Of a DNA stretch of 64,000 nt, positions 1 through 18,792 are shown piece by piece; the stretch's first letter is position 1; each line of letters begins with the position of its first letter. The stretch comes from Chamaecrista fasciculata (taxonomy: Eukaryota; Streptophyta; Magnoliopsida; Fabales; Fabaceae), in the NCBI GenBank assembly GCA_003254925.1, contig QANZ01002069.1, positions 49,642 to 113,641 of the forward strand, read 5' to 3'. The notes under the pieces are model-generated. The model was not told where the DNA came from. It did not search any database and was given only the letters and a program-made list of their open reading frames with translations. The translations under genes and the position numbers were made by a program.

Positions 1-433
1 AATATTACACTTTAGTCCTTTCAGTCCACTATTTCGTAGACAAAAATGAGTTTGGTGGACCAAACAAAATAATCACCTCCAAAGTTGCAAATGATTATAA
101 TCATATTTTCACGCTTTCCAAGGCAAACAGTGACATGATTTGATTTTCTTTTAAGCAACAATCACATCCAAACACACTTTGATTATAATAAAATCACATC
201 TTACTTTTTCTTACTTTTTCCAACTTTTTCTTCCATTTCTATCCCTATACAATTTATCAATTTTCTTACCCTTTTATCTACCAACCACAATCATTACATA
301 CCAATTTCAATAATTTCACACTAAATAATCAACATTCATCCAAACACCAATACATAAATAATCAAATTTGATTATAATCATACTCTGATTATAATCCGAA
401 CAGATTTTATTATAAGCGCAAACGAACTGAGCC
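1..433. mobile_element. Right part of a Harbinger/Tourist-like MITE
   Basis: The stretch ends in CAAACGAACTGAGCC followed by TTA (434-436). Read on the minus strand this gives GGCTCAGTTCGTTTG, a typical start of plant PIF/Harbinger MITEs, which duplicate TTA on insertion. The interior is rich in the repeated phrase gattataatca, also usual for such elements. The left end would lie at or before the window start, so the pairing of ends and target duplication cannot be confirmed. Confidence 0.4.
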
Positions 434-3400
434 TTAATCCATTGGTTTAAAACAAGCCACATAGCTAATAGTGTAAAGAGGAAGTTTACTCATGTCTATA
501 GCTAATTGTTTTGCCAAAACTGTTTATTTTTGTAATTTATTGTACTTTTATTTATTTATTTATTTTATTATATAACAAAATTAAAAAATAAATATTTATT
601 CTTGTTTACATTTTTACACCGTCTATGTGATTCCATAATCCATATTTAGTTGTACAAATAGCAGCATGTGAAAACAATAACAGAAATCATAAAAAAAGTT
701 ATGAGATTATATATTTTAATTTTAATACCTATGCATATTAAATTTTTTTTACAATTATTCAGTAATACAATGTTTAAAAAGATCAGAGTGCACATTTATT
801 AAAATATTAATATTTTATTTTTATTATAATGTATTGAAAATAGTAAGTGGGTATGAAAAAGAGAAAAAAAAATAGTAAGAAATAATGAATGAAGTGAGAA
901 AGTTGTAAGTGTAATAAATGAGGTATTGAAAATTACCATTTTATCAAATAATTTTTTTTATATTTGTATTAGAGTATAGGTAATTATAGGTATTGGAGTA
1001 GGGGTATGTTGGTAATTGGGTATGAAAAATGTAATGAAATGATGTTGTAATGAAATAATATTTTTGTAATTGAAAAACAAACAGCTATGTTGCACTGTAG
1101 CTCAAGTTATGTATTGAAAATGAAGATAATGAGTTTGTATTGATTTTATAATCAATTCCCAAACACACCCTAAATCTATCTATTATCTATTATCTAGTAT
1201 AATATCTAAAAGTCTTCATGCAGCCTTGCATGCCAAATGTACATGGGTAGTGCTTCTCACAAACAAGCCACGTGTACAACTAATAAATGTAGTCAACAAT
1301 AAGAGACTCCATTGTATCACTACGAGGACATGTAGGATGGTTGTATATGAATGCGTTATATTTGTCTATGAATCAATTTGAATGTATATGAATCAATTTG
1401 AAATGAGATTAGCGTACCAATAGAGTCTGACTTTATTGTTCCTATTATTTAGGCTATTATACATGACATAATACACGTGTATTATTTAATTAGCGCATTT
1501 TGCGGATTAATGATAGCATTTGCGTCTCAGAGTGATTCATTTCTAACAGTCTACCACATTTATTGATATGGAAATTATATTACACGTATAGAAGTATTAG
1601 TCAGTGGATAAGCAATGTGTATGATCATTGCTGTGTCACACGTCGATCACTCTATGATACGGGTTTTAAATGCGTATAATCATTCCTTCGTTTATACTAA
1701 TTGCATGCTTGACTGATCACATTACGGTTAATTTCTGTAAGGATTTCTATTATTCAAGCACAATTCACGCTCTGAGTTCCTCTGTTCACAATTAATCAAC
1801 ATTAACTATTTGATTTTAATTTTTACTACCTATAAATTAAGGGTTGAGTCGTTTTCAATATTGCATCACTGATAGCCTTCGTGTGGATAATTAGTATGTC
1901 GTTCACTTGAAAGCTATGGCTAAAGACTGTAATACAGTTTGCATACGTTGATTTTTTTTTGTTGTTTTTTTAAATTTTATCAAGATGAAGATTGATTTGT
2001 GACAGACTGTTCTTCGATTGTAAAGAGAAGGCGGCCGAAATTTGTTCCACCTGGCATAAGCTAAGGCGAATTCATTCAGTCATAAGGCATAGGTCATAGT
2101 TGGAATTATCATCATATACAAGTACAGATAATAATGAAATCTGTCATTCAGTCATACCCTACAAGGCTACGACCAACATCTAGATTGTTGATCCCATAAG
2201 GCGCATTGTGCCACTCAAAATCTTTTTATTGCCTTTACCCCAAAAAATTTTTGCTGCCTTTTTTACATGATGATATGTACAGTGTTAATCAATAATCATG
2301 AGTCATGCATATAAAAGTTAAATAATACAGAGTATAGACTACTCTCATATACAATGTTATCACATATTCACATTATTAAAGGTGTTAGAGTAAACTAATA
2401 GGATAAATTTCATACAACATTACAGCTCGATTTTTTCTTCTTTGACGTCTTTTCTTGGTGCAGTTTACAAGGAATGGGTTTCGGATACGTGATTCAGTTA
2501 CATTCAACTGTTTCAAGGTTTAGTCTCCTACTTTCATCGTGATGCTAAATTTTATCAGTAAATATCTCTGACTTTCTCTCTCTGAATAATCTCCTAAATT
2601 CGAATTATTTCTTTAATTTCTATATATTTCTATCTCCATCTCCATCTTTGTCTGTCTATTTGAATAAGTTTGCCTCAAATCTATAACAGGTTGATGAGTA
2701 AAACAACCATGTTGGAATATATTGTATATCTAATGTTGATTTTCTTTTTTACTTGGCTATCAAAGCAGAAACCATAAAAATTTTGGTTCAGGCTTCCCTC
2801 AAATCTGTTATGTTAAAATCTTTCCTCAAATCTAATGAATATGTGAGGGTCTTCAAAGTTGACGCGCCATTGCTGAGAAATATAGCAAGAATTTAGAAGA
2901 CAAACAGCATTGCAAGCTCTCATTTGGCCAAGAACGCCAATGCTTAGAAGTATAGCAAGAATGCTTGATGGCTGACAGGGATAGCATTGAGTTACACCAA
3001 AAGTTTCCATTTTCATTGATGAGCTTGCAATCTTTTGTCTTTTTAAAAAAATTCTCATATTGTAATAATCATCTTTACTACTTTTTTGGGTGTGGTTTGT
3101 AGAAATTGTATATAATTGTACATTTTAAAAGTATCATCTACCTCTATATTTTTCTTCTATATTTCTTTTCATACTATTTTATTTTCTATGTATATGTGTC
3201 TTCAAAACAAGGAATTGATTATATCAAAAATCATTGAGAAAAGAATATTCAGATGTGAAGAATTTTCGTAGTATAAAAACTGTATGTGAAAACTGTATTA
3301 ATTAAATATTCCCCATACATACCCATTATGAACTATGTGTTGTTCAAGAGAATAAATGAAATTAATTATTATTTTCAAAAGCTTAAATTTAATTAAGGAA

Positions 3401-3804
3401 ACCATAACAAATTGACCTGTATAAAAAAGACATGATTGACGATGATTAAATTCAAATACAAGATTAGGTTCAAACTAATAATTGAAATTTGCTACTCAAA
3501 ATTTATACGTCAGAAATCCAATTAAAATCTACTTAATATTGGTGATGAAACACATATAAGATTGACGATAATTAGGATTGTGTCTAAAATAACGTAATAT
3601 AGGAATTATATTTTGAGTACAAATCTTTGTCTAGGATATAATTTTTAATTATGCTGAAATTTGTTTTATATAAGAATTATGCCGAAATTTTGGGTGAAGA
3701 TCCATTATCAAACGGTGTTAGCATTGATGATATTTAGGATAAGATTTAAAAAAATTTATTACTTTATAAAGACTTTTGAGAAAACAAATTGACTATAATG
3801 ATGA

Positions 3805-4085
3805 GCCAAAAACATCTTTTTAATCCCTAAACTTTACACTAACTATCAATTTCGTCGTTATTTGTTTTCTGTTGTTAATTTTGGTCATTTTATTATTTGT
3901 TCTTACTTTAACCAAATATTAACAACAAATTCTACATGATTGATGACATGTAATGTCAAATCTTAACTCAGAATGAAAAAATATGAAGTTTAAGGATTCA
4001 AAAGAGACAAAATTGAACACAACAAAACAATAAGACGAAATTGATAGTTGATGTAAAATTTAGAGACCAAATAGGCCAAACCCCA
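3805..4085. mobile_element. Old fold-back element, same family as the one at 37471-37905
   Basis: The left arm reads ...tccctaaactttacac...tatcaatttcgtc and the right arm its diverged complement (gaaattgatagtt...gtaaaatttagagacc). The interior near 3903 (cttactttaaccaaatatt) matches the interior of the better-kept element at 37471-37905 (cttactttagccaaatatt). The ends are blurred and I could not fix a target-site duplication, so the limits are approximate. This is probably a non-autonomous Mutator-like (MULE) derivative. Confidence 0.5.
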
Positions 4086-5238
4086 AAGCATTGTGACCAA
4101 ATAGGCAACAAAATGACGCTGCAAGTTCATATTAATGGATACTTTTTTGGATTTTGCTATTGATGTTGTTATTGTTTTTTGTTTTTTTACCTATTTCGCC
4201 TAAACATGAACTTAAATAATATTTTATCACAAAATATTATATTTATAATTAAATAATAGATATACTTTTCTCACATATTTCGTGTTTAAGGTACATTTAT
4301 AAATATCATGATTCAAACTTTTTTATATGAACTTCTCTTACAAGTTAGTAATATGGAATGAGTTATTAATAAAATTAAACATGTACTTTTTCTATATATA
4401 TCTCCCTTCATTAATAATTCTTACAACGAAGACCAATGAATGAAATTAATTTTCGTCTAGACCAGGCGGAAGAAATCCATAATTTAAAGAAAAAAAAATT
4501 TCAAGCTATTAATGGATTAGGTGAAGGCCCTTGATTGATTTTAGTATAATATATTATAATAGTTTTTATTGGGTTTTCTAATACATATGTTACCACCATT
4601 ATTTTCAAACACTAAAAAACATCTTTCCATCTCTATTTTCTTTGAGGTGAATAAAAAAATTATACTTTAATTCAAGGTATAAAACTAATGAAATTTTTTT
4701 ATGTATTGAAAACTATGATTGGTTTGGTTAATCTCTTAATGTAGTTGAGAAGATTTTAGCAAAAATTCCTTCCAACTCTAAGATTTCTTTCAAATTTCAA
4801 CTTCATCAATTTTCTTTAATTTTGTCCTTTGCAATGACCATCAACAAAAATCAAAGTCAATCATTATCAATAATTGTTCTATATCTACCACATCCAGTGT
4901 TCACTCATAACATACTACAGTTAGAATCAATTTAAGCAGTCATAAAAAAATTGATTTCCATGTTGTAAATTGATCATTATTGTTTTGGCAAATATATGTG
5001 TTAAATCATATTGTTAAATCATATTTGATTTATTGTTTTAGCAAATATATGGGTTAAATCATATTCGCCTATCACAAATAAATCAAATCCCTTATATTGG
5101 AATATGATACATTTATTTTGGTTTATGAAGGTATATCGGTCTGTAACAATAAAAAATTAAAATGTATATCAATAACAATTCCATCATATCAGTCATAATT
5201 GAAAAATAACTTATGAAGCATTTACAATTAGCTTCTCC

Positions 5239-5265
5239 CCGTGCAACGCACGGTACTATAGCTAG
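5239..5265 (+). mobile_element. Helitron 3' terminus
   Basis: A hairpin CCGTGC-AAC-GCACGG (5239-5253) is followed 8 bases later by CTAG (5262-5265) and then T. Plant Helitrons end in CTRR with a short GC-rich hairpin just upstream and insert between A and T, which this fits closely. The 5' end (TC after A) lies somewhere upstream and I could not place it, so only the terminus is annotated. Confidence 0.6.
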
Positions 5266-5963
5266 TACTTCATAAATGGTCAAATGTCATAATTACCCAT
5301 ATAATAATTTAAAATATATCATACACTTTAATTTCAAATGATTTTGTTATAGTTTTTTATTTCATTATATTTTATTCTTTAAATTTATTAGTTTATTTTT
5401 ACTCGATTAGATATTTTTTTGGTCCTTCTAACATGGCACATGTTAAAGTTTCTTTTGATTGGTTAAGTGAGTTTTCAAACATTAAAAATTATCTTTTAAA
5501 TGAATTTTCGTAGATTTCAAGATATGAGATACTCTACTAACCAATCAAAAGAAATCTTAAAATGTGCCATAAGGGCACATGTTAGATAAATCTTTTTTTT
5601 TTTTTGTCTATGAAATGATACTCTCAAATTGATTTTCGTTTATAGAAGACTCTCTCATGACAAAATTCAACCCCAAGAGATGAATATAGTTTTTATCTTT
5701 TTAATTAGGGTTACCAATACAACAATTCCCAAATATAAATATAAAATATAAGACATTTTAAATTATAAAATTAGTAAGATTTAAGAGTAGTTATGTTATT
5801 TAAAATTATTTGATAATTTTATAAGACATGTACAACTCACATGGAACTTAAAAGATAAAAAGATAAAAATGTCACTAAGGGTAGTTATGTTATTATTTTC
5901 TTATCCATAATTATATATGTATATTAATTTTTTTCCATGGATTTTCTAATAATTCAATATATT

Positions 5964-6226
5964 AAAATATCATATACATTAGTCTTTTGCTTTTTTTGGG
6001 GCTAAAAAATACTCAAATACATGGGTTTTAAATTGTAGTAAGAAAATTTATTCGAGCTCTAAAATTTTACAGATTGACTTAGTGAATTCTTAATTTTGTT
6101 AATCTAAAATTTTTGAATTTTAAAAATTGAAAAACAAATTTTCTAAACTTTTAATTAACTTAAAATACACAACATGATACTTCCAAATAATTTAATTTTT
6201 TTAAATTTTAGGGGTTTTTTAAATTA
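5964..6226. other. Segment present only upstream of ATP synthase copy A
   Basis: Upstream sequences of the two ATP synthase beta copies align from about 5905 (copy A) and 12165 (copy B). At the 10-mer TCAATATATT copy A carries two copies (5954-5963 and 6227-6236) with 263 bp between, whereas copy B has a single TCAATATATT (12224-12233). Either copy B lost the segment by recombination between short repeats, or copy A gained an insertion that duplicated 10 bp. I see no clear terminal inverted repeats. Confidence 0.6.
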
Positions 6227-6458
6227 TCAATATATTTAAGAACTCATAGATATGTTTGTAAGAGATTGAAGGATTTATCTTACAAGTTTTGGAACTAATG
6301 AATATTTTTTATCTGTCCTAAAATTAAAGATTCAATACCTTTTATTTTACTTTTTTTCAAACAGAACCCGTCCCTCATTAATCTGCAGTGTCTTCAAGAG
6401 AAAAATTCTTATTACCATTTGAAGATCAATGTTTCTTCACATTCACACCCACTAGTAC

Positions 6459-6467
6459 AAACCCTAG
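6459..6467 (+). promoter_or_regulatory. Telo-box-like motif in the 5' leader of ATP synthase copy A
   Basis: AAACCCTAG lies about 30 bp before the start codon. Telo boxes (AAACCCTA) are common near the transcription start of plant genes for translation and organelle biogenesis. The same motif is at 12753-12761 before copy B. Confidence 0.45.
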
Positions 6468-6494
6468 TACCTTTCTCTCTGAAGCCTACCCAAG

Positions 6495-10744
<4,250 letters not shown>

Positions 10745-12800
10745 ACACAGACGGGCAAGCCTATGTTGGTCCTTTTTTGACAGTTCCGAAAATTAATAAT
10801 TTAGGAACTCTTGGCAATGTCAATTGACAGAGTCTTTCATTGTTTTTGTTTTCTCGGTACTGAAATGCGTGAGGATTTACCATTTTCATCTCTAATCTTG
10901 TCAATTGTGAAAGTGAAACGGAGCCTGTGGCTCCATGTACCCCTCCTTTTTTAGAGTTGTTATATAATAAAGGGAAAAACCAAGAGAGCATGTACATTTC
11001 TTACTTTGGTTGAGAAACATGGGTTTCATCAATGTTAGAATTACGTTCCATTTTTCAGTCTTTTTCGTTCTCTCTTCTTTTGTTTGGCTAATTATAGGTA
11101 TGGTAGGAATTTAAATGGATCTATCTGTTAGGCTGCAATAAGCATCAGTAATTCTTTTTGGTTAAACTTATATAATGTTGTGTTGACACATATAACATAT
11201 TCTTCTTTGAGGTATCACTTAGAATTCTTCTCATTCCCTTTTGTTTTTTCAAGTGTTGATTTATAATTTTCTTTAATACTTTTTGGACTTATGTATAAAA
11301 AAATATAGCTGCCTTCCAGATTTCCTGGATTCTCCTCTTTGTTTTTTTTTTTTCATGTTAATTGTCCTTGTATATTACTAATGTTCTTTTGATTGTTGAA
11401 TTCTTTTAAACTTTTCCAATTTACAACTAATTGTACATTCTTCCTATTGAAAACAATCCGATTGAGTTGAATCTTGAATTGTGAAAAGCATATTTGCGCA
11501 AAGGGTAACATAAATTAGATATTTTTTTGTACCATACGTTCCTTTTCTCCTTTATAAGTGTCACTCATTTTTTTTTAAAAAAAAAATATTATGTGAAAAG
11601 CCATATAAGTGCCACGCTGCATTATTTGTCTTCATAATTCCTTTTTATTTTTGTAATTCATTATTAGTTTCTGCTTTTATTATCTTTTAAATATTTATTT
11701 TTTCAATTCTTATTTTTATTATATATTAGTATTTAATTGTTCATCTATTAAATTAGAACTTATTGGTTATTAGTTATTATTATTGATTAATATAGAGTAT
11801 TGGTGACAGGTTTTGTGGATGATGATGGGAGTATACTGCACACGGTGACATATTGTGGGTAGTGGGAAGGGATATTTCCACAATTTTACATCCTTCACGT
11901 TTATTTATTATTAAAAAAAATATAAGATGAAAATTGCAACTTATTTTTAAGATAAGGGACTAATGGTAGATAGGATTAATGATAAAACATTTTGTAAAAA
12001 TGTTAGACAAAAAATACAAAAAGATAATATAAAGAGCTGATTTATAATGATCTAAATAGAATGTATAAGAATCTAATTACAGAAATTATAATTAGAGGAA
12101 TTAAATAATAAATTTAATGTAAGTGATAAGAAGATTGATTAAACTTAATGTAAAGATTATTTTTTTATACATAATTATATATAAATATTAATTTTTTTCT
12201 TTATACATGGATTTTCTAATAATTCAATATATTTAAGAACTCAGAGATAATTCTACCAAAAAAAGAACTCATAGATAATGGCAAAAAAAAAAAAGAACTC
12301 ATAGATAGGGTTGTAACTTGTAACTTGTAAGAGATTGAGGGATTTATCTTACAAGTTTTGAAAGTAATAAATATTTTTTATCTATCCTAAAACCCAAGAT
12401 GTAATTACGTTTTAATTTTTTTTATTTTTTAACAGAGCTCGTCCCTCATTAATCTGCAGTGTTTTCCGCATTTTTGTGGAGGGGAGATATGGAAGCATGA
12501 GCAAAAGGGAGGGTGAATTTGCCGAGTCAAGTCAATAGATATGAAATTGTCAAAAGTTAAAATGCTTAAACGACACATCCTCCCTTATTCCCGATACACT
12601 AAACGACGTCCATCTGTCCTCGTCTTAATATTTCCTGCCAGTAAAAAAAACTAAAACTGAAACTAAAACAAGAGAAAAATTCTTATTACCAATTTGAGAG
12701 CAATGTCTCTTTACATATAGCTCCCACTCTCACTCTTCACACACACTCGTACAAACCCTAGCCCTTTTCGCTTTCCCTTTCTCTCTGAAGCCTACCCAAC
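10745..12800. other. Spacer between ATP synthase copies
   Basis: The first 450 bp or so are the 3' UTR and downstream flank of copy A, which align with the same region of copy B until about 11200 (17115 in copy B). From there to about 12160 the sequence is unique and AT-rich, with no gene seen. From about 12165 the promoter and 5' leader of copy B begin, aligned in part to 5905-6494. Confidence 0.6.
12466..12668 (+). promoter_or_regulatory. Proximal promoter segment kept by copy B, missing in copy A
   Basis: Between the shared flanks gtccctcattaatctgcagtg and caagagaaaaattcttatt, copy B has about 203 bp that copy A lacks (junction near 6394/6395). The segment sits roughly 130-335 bp before the start codon and includes a GACGTC/ACGT core (aacgacgtcc near 12604), the sort of place and motif expected for a proximal promoter. 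No target duplication or inverted ends are seen, so loss from copy A is more likely than gain in copy B. Function is inferred from position only. Confidence 0.5.
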
Positions 12801-16663
<3,863 letters not shown>

Positions 16664-17186
16664 ACACATACTGGCAAGCCTATGTTGGTCCTTCTTTGAC
16701 AGTTGCCAAAATGAATAATTTAGGAACTCTTGGCAATGCCAATTGACAGAGTCTTTCATTTTTTTTGTTTTCTTGGTACTGAAATTCGTCAGGATTTACC
16801 ATTTTCATCTCCAATCTTGTCAATTGTGAAAGTGAAACGGAGCCTGTGGCCCCATGTACCCCTCCTTTTTTTAGAGTTGGTATCTAATAAGGGGATAAAG
16901 CAAGAGAACATGTACATTTCTTACTTTGGTTGAGAAACATGGGTTGCATCAATGTTAGAATTACGTTCCATAAGCATTCTTCAGTCTTTTTCTTTTTCTT
17001 TTTCGACTAATTATAGGTATGGCAGGAATCTAAATGGATCTATCTGTTAGGCTGCAATAAGCATCAGTAATTCTTTTTAGTTAAACTTATACAATGTTGT
17101 GTTGACACATAACATATATTTATTTAAAAATAGTGCTGACGGATCAGTAGTAATCTGTACGTTATAATACAAATGGAACAATATTG

Positions 17187-17330
17187 TGTTGAGTAAGAAG
17201 ATAGGTGATGAAGCTAACATTGGTCATGTTAAAGTCCGTTTCAACATTGCCAACAAGGAATTCACCACACATGATTTGAATATTAGTGACATTCACCCAA
17301 TATCGCAAGTTCTTGTTGTGGATGATAATT
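17187..17330 (+). other. Coding-like fragment of unknown origin
   Basis: An uninterrupted frame of about 47 codons without its own start reads like real protein (for example IGHVKVRFNIANKEF) and has more balanced composition than the AT-rich surroundings. It stops at TGA (17329-17331) just after an acidic end (VVDDN). I do not recognise the family. It could be a captured piece of a host gene or part of an old mobile element. Confidence 0.2.
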
Positions 17331-17911
17331 GATATTATTGGAGTTGTTGTTAGTTTTCGTGCTTACAATTAGCAATGTGGATAGGGCGACTATAGTTTTA
17401 GCAAGGACCTATAAAGTACTGCATCCTGGATGATGTTGTATGCACTAAGACTATATTTGACTACTTCATAAATTCACATAATTTAAAAGTGTTTTTGTTT
17501 CTATGAATATAAATTGACTATCCTCCCGAACAATCATCAAATGCACCTTAACATATAACATATTTTTTGATGGGTATTTAGTACCCATAATATAGTGATC
17601 AATCTCTTTTTTATTTAAAGATAAATGATTGGCCATAAAATATTTTTTATGTCCTAAGACAAGATTCAAACTTTCTTTGGTTATTATTTTGTTAAAGACC
17701 AAGTGAGAATCTATTATTTACATTCATATAGTTAACATATAATGTAACTAAATATTGTTAACAAATATTTACTAATGTGTAACTCTTCGTGATACGAACA
17801 TGAATTCTTTGTAATGCACTATAGGTTAATAAGTGTAATGCTGAGAGAGAAATGAGTAGTCAGAAAGAAAGTGTCAATAAAATCCACATCTATGACATTT
17901 TCTCTCTTTAA

Positions 17912-18332
17912 GGGTATGTTTGGATGGGGTGTTAAGGGGGGAATGGAGAGGACAAGAAGGGACAAAAGGTATAAAAATTATGTTTGGCAGTTTTTTTAGG
18001 GGGGAGTGGAGTGGATAGGGAGGGACATTTGGCACCCCAAAATTCAATTTTTTTGGCACCCCAAATTGGGGTGCCAAGAATGGAGTGGACAGTTTTATAA
18101 TTTTTTAATGACAATTATATCCTTATACTAACCAAAAATAACATGTGTCCACTCCATTCCATTCCATTACTAATAACTTCCAAACAAGATTAACAAGTGT
18201 CAATTCATTTCCTCATTAAAAACTCCCAAACAACATATCTACTTAGTCCATTAATATCCTCTCCTCTCCACCCTATTAGTGTACATTAATGTCCTCTCCT
18301 CTCCATTCTCACTAAAACTCCCAAACATAGCC
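17912..18332. mobile_element. Harbinger-like MITE
   Basis: A 421-bp element with terminal inverted repeats GGGTATGTTTGG / GGCTATGTTTGG, flanked by TAA on both sides (17909-17911 and 18333-18335). TIR style and the 3-bp target fit the PIF/Harbinger superfamily. Subterminal runs such as ggagaggacaag and cctctcctctcc are partly complementary, so the element is fold-back in character. No coding capacity. Confidence 0.75.
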
Positions 18333-18792
18333 TAACTGTTCCTCTCTCTCTCAACATTTTCACCTATACTCTACTATGGAGATCCAAATTGTCGTGATAC
18401 CAGTCTCATCTAATTCCATATAATATAACTCAGTAAATTAACAATTTGATTTTTGAAAGATTACTAAATTGACAACTTAATTCTTAAAAAATAAAAAAAT
18501 ACAATTTAATGATATATTTATTACCCTCTTTTATGAAGTAAAAATTTGATCACATGATTCTTTTAAATATTGAATTATTACTTGATTGTAATAGATAGAT
18601 AAATAGAATCCCTCCCCATCCAGTTTATAAGGAGTACCAGAACAGGTGGACACGTGGAAGTCTGTCTATCCAATACGCATAGGGGCGCATTTTATGACAA
18701 TTCACCTCATTACCGTCGTTCTTTCCGTCATCCACCTTAGTCGCTGACCAAAACTCCTTCGTTCGTATAAAACTCCTTCCAATTAATTCATT

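Larger units (their letters stand above)
1..5890. other. Gene-free AT-rich region with transposon remnants
   Basis: No coding gene can be supported in this stretch. Open frames are short (the longest, on the minus strand near 2813-3058, is 81 codons of unremarkable composition) and match no family I know. The sequence is very AT-rich and carries remnants of small DNA transposons: a Harbinger-like right end near 433, another MITE-like right end near 1170, an old fold-back element around 3800-4085, and a Helitron 3' end at 5239-5265. The rest shows no structure that I can name. Confidence 0.6.
16664..18792. other. Spacer between ATP synthase copy B and the FNR-like gene
   Basis: Holds the 3' flank of copy B (to about 17115), a coding-like fragment at 17187-17330, a MITE at 17912-18332, and the leader of the next gene. 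The remainder is AT-rich with nothing recognised. Confidence 0.6.

Noticed and set aside
840-1173. Possible MITE ending CCCAAACACACCC with TAA
   Set aside because: Only the right end is convincing; no matching GGGTGTGTTTGGG left end is visible, so it is mentioned only within the regional entry.
2813-3058. 81-codon minus-strand frame
   Set aside because: No recognisable family, no splice context and poor composition in an AT-rich region.
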